NCBI RefSeq assembly: GCF_000252445.1
Contig: NC_017790.1
Span: 2,524,501 to 2,588,500, forward strand
Reading direction: 5' to 3'
DNA length: 64,000 nucleotides
DNA from: Deinococcus gobiensis I-0
GTDB lineage: Bacteria; Deinococcota; Deinococci; Deinococcales; Deinococcaceae
Under the pieces are notes generated by a model. That model was not told where the DNA came from. It made no database searches and saw only the letters and a list, made by a program, of their open reading frames with translations. Positions 22,740-32,221 of this stretch are shown here, piece by piece (the first letter of the stretch is position 1; every line of letters starts with the position of its first letter). Made by a program: the position numbers and the translations under genes.

Positions 22740-23302
22740 AGACCCGGGAGGTGCGCGAGAAGACCGAGGCCCACATCGGCGCGCGGGTGCGGGCCATCCG
22801 GCAGCAAAAACGCCTGACGCTGGAACAGGTCGTGCAGAAGAGCGGCCTGGACAAGTCGTACCTCAGCCGCCTGGAACGCGACCTGGCTGCGCCGTCGGTC
22901 GCCACCCTCGTGCGGGTGTGCGAGGCGCTGGGCGTGCGCCCCGGCGAGCTGTTCGACCCGCCGCAGACCCGGCTGGTGCGCGCCGAGCAGGCCCCGCTCG
23001 TCAACTTCGGGGGCGTGGGCCTGAGCGAGCGCCTGCTCTCGCAGGGCCTTTCGGGCGAGCTGATGGTGCTGCGCTCGCGCATCGACCCCGGCGGGCACGG
23101 CGGCGAGGAGCTGTATACCCTCGACGCCGACGTGTCCTTCGTGACCGTGCTGCGCGGTCGCCTGGAGATGATCGTGGAAGACGCCCACTACTTTCTGGAG
23201 GAGGGCGACTCGATCACGCTCTCGTCACGCATTCCCCACAACTGGCGCAACCCCGGCGACGAGGAGGCCGACGTGCTGTGGGTCACGAGTCCCTTCCTGT
23301 GA
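22736..23302 (+). CDS. XRE-family transcriptional regulator with C-terminal cupin domain
   Basis: 188 residues. Residues 13-70 are a helix-turn-helix of the Xre type (VRAIRQQKRLTLEQVVQKSG, then DKSYLSRLERDLAAPSVATL). Residues 110-186 are a cupin (HGGEELYTL, VLRGRLEMIVE, GDSITLSSRIPHNWRN) that would sense a ligand. This architecture (PuuR-like) commonly represses the catabolic or transport genes around it; its location inside the transport operon suggests it controls the same amino acid. The permease stop overlaps its start, so it is made with the transporter. Confidence 0.9.
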   Translation: MKTREVREKTEAHIGARVRAIRQQKRLTLEQVVQKSGLDKSYLSRLERDLAAPSVATLVRVCEALGVRPGELFDPPQTRLVRAEQAPLVNFGGVGLSERLLSQGLSGELMVLRSRIDPGGHGGEELYTLDADVSFVTVLRGRLEMIVEDAHYFLEEGDSITLSSRIPHNWRNPGDEEADVLWVTSPFL

Positions 23303-23398
23303 GGCGGGCGCGCTCCGGTTTCCGAACCGCCGGAAAAGCGCGGGCGGTTCGTCCACTGCCGCACGCCCGCCTTTCTGGCGACTCCCCGCCCCGCAAAC

Positions 23399-23422
23399 GT
23401 GTCCAGAGGCAGCTCTGGACAC
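23399..23422. promoter_or_regulatory. Perfect 10-bp inverted repeat inside the importer operon
   Basis: GTGTCCAGAG (23399-23408) and CTCTGGACAC (23413-23422) pair perfectly around a 4-base loop. No T-tract follows. It lies in the 184 bp between the XRE-cupin gene and the ATPase gene, so it may be the operator of that regulator for a second promoter, or a hairpin that sets relative expression. Confidence 0.55.
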
Positions 23423-23486
23423 TGGGCGGTTCGCTCCGCTCGGATGCTCCTGACGGATCATCGTCACTTCGTATGAGGCCTGCCCC

Positions 23487-24221
23487 ATGAGCGACATCAT
23501 CCAGATCAGCGGCCTGAACAAGTGGTTCGGGTCACATCAGGTCCTGCGCGACATCAACCTCAATATCCCGGCGGGCCAGAAGGTCGTCGTGATCGGGCCG
23601 TCGGGCAGCGGCAAGAGCACCCTGATCCGCTGCATCAACCGCCTCGAACCCTTTCAGGGCGGCGAGGTCGTCGTGGACGGCCACGCGCTCTCGGGCCTGC
23701 GCCGCCTCGAAGCGGTGCGGCGCGAGGTCGGGATGGTCTTCCAGAGCTTCAACCTCTTTCCGCACATGAACGTGCTGCGCAACGTGATGCTCGCCCCCAT
23801 GAAGCTGCGCGGCCTGAGCGAGGCCGAGGCGCGCACGCGGGCGATGACCCTGCTCGAACGGGTGGGCATCGCCGAGCAGGCGGCCAAGTCGCCCGCGCAG
23901 CTCTCGGGCGGGCAACAGCAGCGCGTGGCGATCGCCCGCGCCCTGGCGATGGAGCCGCGCATCATGCTCTTCGACGAGCCGACCTCGGCGCTCGACCCGG
24001 AGATGGTTGGAGAGGTGCTCGACGTGATGCGCGGCCTCGCCGGCAGCGGCATGACCATGATCGTCGTAACGCACGAGATGGGCTTCGCGCGCGAGGTCGC
24101 CGACCGCGTGCTGTTCATGGACCGGGGCGAGGTCCTCGAAGACGCCCCGCCCGCCGACTTCTTCTCCCGCCCGCGCCTGGAGCGCACCCGCACCTTCCTC
24201 CAGCGCGTGGCCCACCACTGA
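23487..24221 (+). CDS. Amino-acid ABC transporter ATP-binding protein (GlnQ type)
   Basis: 244 residues. Walker [11 protein letters not shown]-loop [15 protein letters not shown], signature [15 protein letters not shown], Walker [15 protein letters not shown] and switch His in VVTHEMGFA are all intact. The product length and motifs are standard for the polar amino-acid group. It powers the permease encoded 750 bp upstream. The aminotransferase gene starts 2 bp after its stop codon. Confidence 0.95.
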   Translation: MSDIIQISGLNKWFGSHQVLRDINLNIPAGQKVVVIGPSGSGKSTLIRCINRLEPFQGGEVVVDGHALSGLRRLEAVRREVGMVFQSFNLFPHMNVLRNVMLAPMKLRGLSEAEARTRAMTLLERVGIAEQAAKSPAQLSGGQQQRVAIARALAMEPRIMLFDEPTSALDPEMVGEVLDVMRGLAGSGMTMIVVTHEMGFAREVADRVLFMDRGEVLEDAPPADFFSRPRLERTRTFLQRVAHH

Positions 24222-24222
24222 C

Positions 24223-25358
24223 ATGCTGAAAACTGCCCAGACCACCCTGACCGCAGGCGTCATCGAACTCGGCGTGGGGCACCCCAGCCTGGAGATGCTG
24301 CCCCTGAACGAGATGCGGGAGGCCGCCGCGCACCGCTTCGCGCAGGCCGACCCCAGCTTCCTGCAATACGGCGCCGAGTGGGGCGACGGCCACCTGCGCC
24401 GCGAACTCGCCGCCTTCCTGGCGCGCGGCTACGGCCTGCCGGTCCACGAAAGCGACCTGTTCATTTCCGGCGGCGTCTCGCAGGCGCTGGGCCTGATCTG
24501 CGAGATGTTCACCCGGCCCGGCGACACGGTGATCGTCGAGGACCCCACCTATTTCCTGGCACTGGACATCTTCCGGGACCACGACCTGAACGTCGTGCCC
24601 GCGCCGCTGGACGACCAGGGCCTGCGCCTGGACGTGCTGGCCGAGCTGGTGGCCCGGCACCGGCCCCGGCTCGTGTACACCATCCCCACCCACCAGAACC
24701 CGACCGGCACGACCCTGAGCGCCGGGCGGCGTGAGGACCTCGTGCGGCTGGCCCAGGCCCACGACTTCCTGGTGGTGGCCGACGAGGTCTACCACCTGCT
24801 GACCTACGGCGCGCCGCCGCCGCCCGCCTTCTCGGCCCATGTCGGCACCGGGCAGGTGCTGAGCCTGGGGTCCTTCTCCAAGATCCTGGCGCCCGGCACC
24901 CGCCTGGGCTGGATTCACGGACACCCGGAGCGCCTGGATACCCTGGCGCGCAACGGCGTGGTCGCCAGCGGCGGGGGCTTCAGCCCGCTGGGCGGCGGAG
25001 TGATCCGCAGCCTGCTGGAACTGGGCACGCTGGAGAGCTACCTCGCGGGGCTGCGGCGCACCTTCGGCGAGCGCGCCGGGGTGCTGTGCCGCGCCCTCGA
25101 CGAACTGCGCCCGCTGGGCGTGGACTTCACGCGGCCCGGGGGCGGGTACTTCGTGTGGCTCACGCTGCCGCCGGGGGTCCAGAGCGCCGAGCTGCTGCCC
25201 GTGGCCGTCGAGGAGGGCGTGCGCTTCCAGCCCGGCAACCGCTTCTCGCCGGCGGGGACCCAGGGCGCGCACGCGCGGCTGTGCTTCGCCTACTACGAAC
25301 CCGACGAGCTGCGTGAGGGCGCGGCGCGGCTGGGGCGGGCGCTGCGCCGGGTGCTGCC

Positions 25359-25362
<4 letters not shown>
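24223..25362 (+). CDS. PLP-dependent aminotransferase, class I/II
   Basis: 379 residues, fold type I. The PLP lysine is in SLGSFSKILAPGTRLGW; PTHQNPTGTTLS and VADEVYHLL provide the other cofactor contacts. The overall pattern resembles the 2-aminoadipate/aromatic aminotransferase group and MocR-type effector domains, without a DNA-binding part. It probably removes the amino group of the amino acid imported by the same operon. Its stop overlaps the start of the flavin oxidase gene (ATGA). Substrate cannot be assigned from sequence. Confidence 0.88.
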
Positions 25363-26474
<1,112 letters not shown>

Positions 26475-26539
26475 AAAATCCGCCCTCTCGGACGGTGATA
26501 GGAAAAATATAGCGCGCTATGCAGGCGAGGTCAAGTCCA

Positions 26540-26577
26540 GCCAGCCGGTCGAGGAAAGGCCGGCTGGCACGCCTTTT
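26540..26577 (+). terminator. Intrinsic terminator of the amino-acid operon
   Basis: GCCAGCCGG (26540-26548) pairs with CCGGCTGGC (26560-26568); a TTTT run follows at 26574-26577. It ends the plus-strand operon before the convergent mutS gene. A separate 12-bp palindrome, ATAGCGCGCTAT (26509-26520), lies just upstream. Confidence 0.7.
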
Positions 26578-26598
26578 CGCGGCCCTCCCCTGCGGCCG

Positions 26599-29130
26599 TT
26601 ATTCACCGCCCAGCAGGCCGCGCTGCCAGCGGTGCAGCAGTTCCAGGGCCTCCAGCGGTGTCAGGCGGCCCAGGTCCAGGGCGGCGAGGTCGCGGCGCAT
26701 CTGCGCGTCGTCGCCCTGGGTGTTCAGCGCGCCCAGCAGGCGGCCCGCCCGGGCGGTCACGGGGGCGGGCAGGCCGGCGAGGCGGGCGACCTCCACCCCG
26801 TAGCTCTGGCGGGCGGCCCCCGGCACGACCTGGTGGTAGAAGGTCAGGCCCTGGCCCTCGTCCTCCTCGGCGGCCACGTGTAGGTTCACGAGGCCGGGGT
26901 GGTCGCCCTCCAGGCGCGTCAGCTCGAAGTAGTGCGTAGCGAACAGGGTGTGCGCGCCCGTGGCGTGCAGGTGTTCCAGGGCCGCCTGCGCGATGGCGAG
27001 GCCGTCGAGGGTCGAGGTGCCGCGCCCCACCTCGTCGAGGATCACGAGGCTGCGCGCGGTCGCGCCATGCAGGATGCCCGCGAGTTCGGACATCTCGACC
27101 ATGAAGGTGCTGCGCCCCCCCGCGAGGTCGTCCGACGCGCCGATGCGGGTATGTACGGCGTCGTAGATGGGCAGCTCGGCGCCCGCTGCGGGCACGAAGG
27201 ACCCGATCTGGTGCAGCAGCGCGCAGATGGCGACCGTGCGCAGGTAGGTGCTCTTGCCCGCCATGTTCGGCCCGGTGAGCAGCAGCACGTGCCGCCCGCG
27301 CCCGAGTTCGGCGTCGTTGGGCACGTAGCGCCCGCCGGTCGCGCCCTCGACGACCGGGTGTCGAGCCTGGGTGAGGCGCGCGTCTTCGCCGCCCGGCCGC
27401 GTGACGGGCCGCACCCAGCCGTGCTCGGTCGCCAGCTCGGCCAGCCCGGCGAGCACGTCGAGGTCGCTCAGGGCGCCGGCCGCCTCGCCCAGCGCCTCGG
27501 CGTGGGCCGCGAGGCTGTCGCGCAGCTCGGTGAATACCTCCAGCTCCAGCCGGCCCGCCGCCGCCTCCAGCCGGGCGATCTCACGCTCGCGCTCGCGCAG
27601 GTCGGGCCGCGTGAAGCGCGCGCGGTCCTTGAGGGTGGCGATCTGGCGGTAGTCGGTGGGCACCTTGCCCAGATGCGCGCCCGTGACCTCCAGGTAGTAC
27701 CCGAAGACGTTGTTGTACCCGACCTTCAGGCTGCCGATGCCGGTGCGCTCGCGCTCGCTGAGTTCCAGGTGCGCCAGCCACTCGCGGTGGCCCAGGGCGT
27801 CACGCCGCAGGGCGTCGAGTTCCTCGTGAAAGCCGTCGCGGATCAGGCCGCCGTCGCCCGCGCGGATGGGCGGGTCGTCCACCAGCGCGGCGCGGATGCG
27901 GGTCACGACCTCGGGCAGGCCGCCCAGGCGGGCGCGCACGGTGCCCAGCAGGCCGTCCTGCGCCGCGAGCAGGGCCACCACCTCGGGCAGCAGGTCCAGG
28001 GTGCGGGCCAGCGCGGCGACCTCGCGCGGGGTGGCGCGGCGGGTGGCGACCCGCGCGGCGAGGCGTTCGAGGTCGTGGGCGCGGTAGAGCAGCGACCTCA
28101 CCCCCGCACGCAGGTCGGGCGCGCGGGTCAGGGCCTCGACGCCGCCCAGCCGCGCGCGGATGCTCAGCTCGTCGAGCAGCGGCGCGCGCAGCCACGCCCG
28201 CAGCCGCCGCTTGCCGCCCGCCGTGCGGGTCTGGCACAGCACGTCCATCAGGGTCACGCCCTGGGGCGACTGCGGCACGAACAGTTCCAGGGCGCGCACC
28301 GCCGCGTCGCTCAGGCGCATGTGCGCGCCCGGCTCGAAACGCACCACCCGGCGCACCATCTCCAGCCGGCCCTGCTGGGTCAGCCTCGCGTAGCCCAGCA
28401 CCGCCCCGCAGGCCCGCACGAGCGCTGCCGAATTCAGCGACCCCGGCACCTCGTTCAGCACGGCCCTGAGTTCGGCGCGGCCCACCGCCTCGTCGAAGTT
28501 GGCCGGCGAGAGCATCACCGGGAACCGGGTCTGGAAGTCGGCTTTCAGCGCGGCGTTGCCCGACATCTCGGGGGCCAGCAGCACCTCGCGGGCGCGGCAG
28601 CGGGCCAGTTCGTCGTACAGCGCCGAGCGGGTATGGAAGGCGGCGCAGCGGAACTCGCCGGTCGAGACGTCGAGCAGCGCCAGCGCGTAGCCGTCGCCGG
28701 TCGCCACCGCCGCGAGGTAGTTCTCGTCGGCGCTCAGGTGGCGCTCCTCGGTCACGGTGCCGGGGGTCAGCAGGTGCGTGACCTTGCGCTCGACCAGCCC
28801 CGAGCCCGGCTCCTCGACCTGATCGGCCACCGCCACGCACACCCCGGCCGCCAGCAGCCGCTCGACGTTCTGGTCCAGCGCCCGCAGCGGCACTCCGGCC
28901 ATCGGCGTCGAGAAGTCCCGGCTGCTCTTGTGGGTCAGCGCGATGCCCAGCAGCCGGGCGGCGCGCTCGGCGTCCTCCCCGAAGGTCTCGTAGAAGTCCC
29001 CCACCTGAAACAGCAGGATGGCGTGCGGCAGCTGCGCCGCCACCTCGTCGCGCATCCGCACGTACTGTTCGAGCATCGGCGGCAAGGCCCCCGTACCTGT
29101 TCCTTTCAAGACCTGCGCCGCCACCGTCAC
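26599..29130 (-). CDS. mutS: DNA mismatch repair protein MutS
   Basis: 843 residues. The mismatch-contact motif appears as GDFYETFGED, followed by connector, lever and clamp domains. The ATPase has Walker A TGPNMAGKSTYLR, the GASDDLAGGRSTFMVEM motif, Walker B LVILDEVGRGTSTLDG and ATHYFEL. MutS recognises mispairs and recruits MutL. I choose GTG 29130: TATGCT at 29143-29138 ends 7 nt before it, so the ATG at 29142 lies inside the likely -10 element. A MLEQYV start further in is less likely. It is a single gene, convergent with the amino-acid operon. Confidence 0.94.
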   Translation of the reverse strand: MTVAAQVLKGTGTGALPPMLEQYVRMRDEVAAQLPHAILLFQVGDFYETFGEDAERAARLLGIALTHKSSRDFSTPMAGVPLRALDQNVERLLAAGVCVAVADQVEEPGSGLVERKVTHLLTPGTVTEERHLSADENYLAAVATGDGYALALLDVSTGEFRCAAFHTRSALYDELARCRAREVLLAPEMSGNAALKADFQTRFPVMLSPANFDEAVGRAELRAVLNEVPGSLNSAALVRACGAVLGYARLTQQGRLEMVRRVVRFEPGAHMRLSDAAVRALELFVPQSPQGVTLMDVLCQTRTAGGKRRLRAWLRAPLLDELSIRARLGGVEALTRAPDLRAGVRSLLYRAHDLERLAARVATRRATPREVAALARTLDLLPEVVALLAAQDGLLGTVRARLGGLPEVVTRIRAALVDDPPIRAGDGGLIRDGFHEELDALRRDALGHREWLAHLELSERERTGIGSLKVGYNNVFGYYLEVTGAHLGKVPTDYRQIATLKDRARFTRPDLREREREIARLEAAAGRLELEVFTELRDSLAAHAEALGEAAGALSDLDVLAGLAELATEHGWVRPVTRPGGEDARLTQARHPVVEGATGGRYVPNDAELGRGRHVLLLTGPNMAGKSTYLRTVAICALLHQIGSFVPAAGAELPIYDAVHTRIGASDDLAGGRSTFMVEMSELAGILHGATARSLVILDEVGRGTSTLDGLAIAQAALEHLHATGAHTLFATHYFELTRLEGDHPGLVNLHVAAEEDEGQGLTFYHQVVPGAARQSYGVEVARLAGLPAPVTARAGRLLGALNTQGDDAQMRRDLAALDLGRLTPLEALELLHRWQRGLLGGE

Positions 29131-29200
29131 GCCCGGCAGCATAGCGGCGCGCCCGGGGGCCGGGCAGTGAGACGCGGCCCAATAGGCGGCCCCCCGCCAC

Positions 29201-29224
29201 GAAAAAACCCCGCGCAGGGCGGGG
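29201..29224 (-). terminator. Intrinsic terminator of the 44-residue small gene
   Basis: On the minus strand GCGGGG/CCCCGC-type arms (29224-29219 with 29213-29208) close a 5-base loop and are followed at once by T6 (29207-29202). Its position after the small ORF stop and before mutS separates the two transcripts. Confidence 0.75.
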
Positions 29225-29246
29225 CGGCAGGTTCAGGAAGAACGGC

Positions 29247-29381
29247 TCAGCGCCGGGGCAGGTCGCTGACGCGGATGACCGGCACCACGATCTGGAGGCC
29301 GGCCGTCTGCGGCAGGGTCGTCCGGGGGGCGGGGGCGGTGGAGGCGGGGCGGGGAAACAGCTGGCGGATGAGAGAACGCAT
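29247..29381 (-). CDS. Small 44-residue protein, unknown
   Basis: ATG 29381 to TGA 29247. A GAGGT ribosome site lies 8 bases before the ATG, an AT-rich leader with a 15-bp palindrome lies upstream, and an intrinsic terminator follows: a complete small transcription unit. The product starts MRSLIRQLFPRP, has a Pro/Ala/Thr-rich middle and ends LQIVVPVIRVSDLPRR, a beta-like hydrophobic stretch with a basic tail. No signal peptide or known motif. It is not a shadow of another gene because it lies in the mutS-cysS gap. Confidence 0.6.
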   Translation of the reverse strand: MRSLIRQLFPRPASTAPAPRTTLPQTAGLQIVVPVIRVSDLPRR

Positions 29382-29442
29382 GCACTGACCTCGCTTTCGT
29401 GAGAACTTCGCTTAGGGAAGATTAACGAAAGCTTGAGTTTCG

Positions 29443-29457
29443 AATCTGTGACAGATT
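29443..29457. promoter_or_regulatory. 15-bp palindrome upstream of the 44-residue gene
   Basis: AATCTGTGACAGATT is a perfect 7-1-7 inverted repeat inside a locally AT-rich stretch, 62 bp before the small ORF. It extends outwards imperfectly (TTCG...TGAA). A candidate operator; the regulator is unknown. Confidence 0.5.
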
Positions 29458-29562
29458 GAACATTTTGTCCCTCCATCCTCCCCCTCCGCAGCCCCCCCCA
29501 CCGGACACGAAACAGCCCCCTCCACTCCGGGAGAGGGCCGCGATCTGGGGACGCCGGGGCGC

Positions 29563-31020
<1,458 letters not shown>

Positions 31021-31047
31021 GGCGGCTCCTGAGCAGGGAAAGGGAAC

Positions 31048-31083
31048 AAAAAAAAGCCGCGCCGTCCAAAAAGGGGGCGCGGC
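31048..31083 (-). terminator. Attenuator terminator in the cysS leader
   Basis: On the minus strand GCCGCGCC (31083-31076) pairs with GGCGCGGC (31063-31056) around a 12-base loop, followed directly by T8 (31055-31048). It ends 27 bp before the cysS ATG and 22 bp after the leader ORF stop. With no gene between promoter and terminator other than the leader ORF, it can only act on the cysS transcript. Confidence 0.85.
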
Positions 31084-31105
31084 AGGGCAGACCGGTGAGG
31101 ACTGC

Positions 31106-31138
31106 TTACCGCAGGATCAGGCAACACACCGGTTTCAT
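31106..31138 (-). CDS. cysS leader peptide with tandem Cys codons
   Basis: ATG 31138 to TAA 31106 encodes [10 protein letters not shown]. Codons 5 and 6 are TGT TGC, both Cys, in front of the cysteinyl-tRNA synthetase gene. The extended -10 ends 7 nt before the ATG, so the peptide would be read from a leaderless mRNA. ACCGGTG (codons 2-5) can pair with CACCGGT just after the stop (31097-31091), a pairing that a ribosome stalled at the Cys codons would disrupt. This is the layout of a ribosome-mediated attenuator: low Cys-tRNA stalls the ribosome and should favour read-through into cysS. I do not see a strong antiterminator by eye. Confidence 0.75.
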   Translation of the reverse strand: MKPVCCLILR

Positions 31139-31142
31139 GGCG

Positions 31143-31154
31143 GCCACTATATCA
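31143..31154 (-). promoter_or_regulatory. Extended -10 promoter of the cysS leader
   Basis: On the minus strand TGATATAGT contains TG-N-TATAGT (hexamer 31151-31146), one mismatch from the extended -10 consensus. No -35 is evident, as expected for an extended -10. The predicted start point falls on or next to the leader ATG. Confidence 0.65.
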
Positions 31155-31197
31155 GGGCCGCCCGGTGACGCGGCGGGAGCCGGGCCGCGCCGCGCGC

Positions 31198-31857
31198 TCA
31201 GTCTCCGGAGCCGAGTTCGGGCAGCACCCGCTCTATGAAGATCCCGACCAGCCGGGGATCGAAGATCAGCCCGGCGTGGGCCCGGAGATACTGCCCGGCC
31301 TCACCCGGGGTCCAGGCCGGGCGGTACGGCCGCTCGCGGCACAGGGCGTCGTACACGTCCGCGATGGTCAGGATGCGCGCCAGCACCGGAATGGATTCCC
31401 CGATCAGCCCGACCGGATAGCCCTCGCCGTCCCAGCGTTCGTGGTGGTACAGGATGGCCGCGAGGCCCGCGGCGTCCATCTGCGGCGCGGTGCTCGCCAG
31501 GCGGTGGCCCACCGAGGGATGGCGCTGCATCACGGCGCGCTCGGCGGGACTCAGGGGTGCGGGCTTGTCCAGGATGCGCGGGGCCACGACCGACTTGCCG
31601 ATGTCGTGCAGCGTCCCGGCCCATACCGCGCGCCGCACGGCGGCCTCGTCGCCCACCTCTCCGGCCTGGTGCGCCAGCGCGAGCGTGAGCCGGGCGACCG
31701 CTTCCTCGTGTGGCGCGGGCAGGCGGCCCAGCACCGCGCTGAGCCACTCGCCCGCCGCGCGGCACTCCTGGGCCGCCAGACCGTCCTCATCCTGAAAACG
31801 TGCCGTGGTGGACCGTGTCGCCTCCGGCGGGAAGCGCAGAACGGTCCACCACGGCAT
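31198..31857 (-). CDS. HD-GYP domain phosphohydrolase (putative c-di-GMP phosphodiesterase)
   Basis: 219 residues, almost only an HD-GYP domain. HDIGK, the second His pair in YHHERWDGEGYP (with the GYP element) and ILTIADVYDALCRERPYRP are intact, so activity on cyclic di-GMP is likely by family rule. ATG 31857 has GGAG 10 bases upstream and lies 8 bases after the stop of a 60-codon ORF. The first 19 codons form a perfect 16-bp inverted repeat that would hide the start in RNA, so the start is less certain than the domain. It lacks the N-terminal sensor usual in larger relatives. Confidence 0.85.
   Translation of the reverse strand: MPWWTVLRFPPEATRSTTARFQDEDGLAAQECRAAGEWLSAVLGRLPAPHEEAVARLTLALAHQAGEVGDEAAVRRAVWAGTLHDIGKSVVAPRILDKPAPLSPAERAVMQRHPSVGHRLASTAPQMDAAGLAAILYHHERWDGEGYPVGLIGESIPVLARILTIADVYDALCRERPYRPAWTPGEAGQYLRAHAGLIFDPRLVGIFIERVLPELGSGD
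31801..31856. repeat. Perfect 16-bp inverted repeat at the HD-GYP start
   Basis: TGCCGTGGTGGACCGT (31801-31816) and ACGGTCCACCACGGCA (31841-31856) are exact complements with a 24-base loop. In the mRNA the hairpin includes the HD-GYP start codon and is followed by CGTTTTC, so it resembles both a translation-blocking structure and a terminator with a short T run. Confidence 0.8.
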
Positions 31858-31864
31858 GACCGGA

Positions 31865-32047
31865 TTACTCCAGCCCGTAGGAACTCATGGGGGGGCCCTG
31901 GAGCACCAGACCCTCCATGCGGATGGCCAGCAGGCTGGGCCGGTCCCCCCTCACGTTGGAGGTGGCGGTCCAGGCGAACAGCTCCGGCTCACGGACACTG
32001 GGCAGATTCGGCGCGCCCTTCTTGCCGGACGGGTAAGATACGGCCAT
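31865..32047 (-). CDS. Small 60-residue protein, unknown
   Basis: ATG 32047 to TAA 31865, with strong G/C bias at third codon positions as in real genes here. The sequence includes LPSVREPELFAWTATSNVRG and ends GPPMSSYGLE. It starts 10 bases after the 46-residue ORF and ends 7 bases before the HD-GYP gene, on the same strand, so the three could be one transcript. No motif or signal peptide is recognised. The final YGLE also occurs in the neighbouring secreted-peptide candidate. Confidence 0.45.
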   Translation of the reverse strand: MAVSYPSGKKGAPNLPSVREPELFAWTATSNVRGDRPSLLAIRMEGLVLQGPPMSSYGLE

Positions 32048-32057
32048 GACCCTGGCC

Positions 32058-32198
32058 TCAGCTCGCCGACGTGGTCGCGCTGGTGGTGGTGGGGGCCTTT
32101 TCGAGGCCGTATCCGCCCACCGGCGAGGCACCCGCCACGCTGGCGGCCGTGACGATCAGGGCAAACAGGGTACCGAGGACCAGGCGGATGCTTTTCAT
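32058..32198 (-). CDS. Small predicted secreted peptide, 46 residues
   Basis: ATG 32198 to TGA 32058. Residues 1-24 form a clear Sec signal: basic MKSIR, hydrophobic LVLGTLFALIVTAASV, then AGA as cleavage site. The mature part would be about 22 residues, SPVGGYGLEKAP followed by a Thr/Ser/Ala tail. TAAGCT (32210-32205) ends 6 nt before the ATG. The gene is divergent from the TPR-BTAD regulator with only 23 bp between the starts. Small secreted peptides beside TPR regulators are the pattern of peptide signalling pairs in Firmicutes (RRNPP); here this is only an inference. Confidence 0.6.
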   Translation of the reverse strand: MKSIRLVLGTLFALIVTAASVAGASPVGGYGLEKAPTTTSATTSAS

Positions 32199-32221
32199 GG
32201 CCACAGCTTAGGGAGCGGGCT

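Noticed and set aside
26509..26520. ATAGCGCGCTAT palindrome as an operator
   Set aside because: It lies after the last gene of the operon and before the terminator, where an operator has no evident target; probably chance.
26899..29388. 829-codon open frame on the plus strand, opposite mutS
   Set aside because: It is the antisense of a clearly conserved mutS; the product is His/Arg/Gln-rich and lacks any fold signature, an effect of high G+C.
31021..31160. T-box riboswitch in front of cysS
   Set aside because: No T-box sequence or specifier stem could be seen; the short leader with a Cys-codon ORF explains the terminator better.
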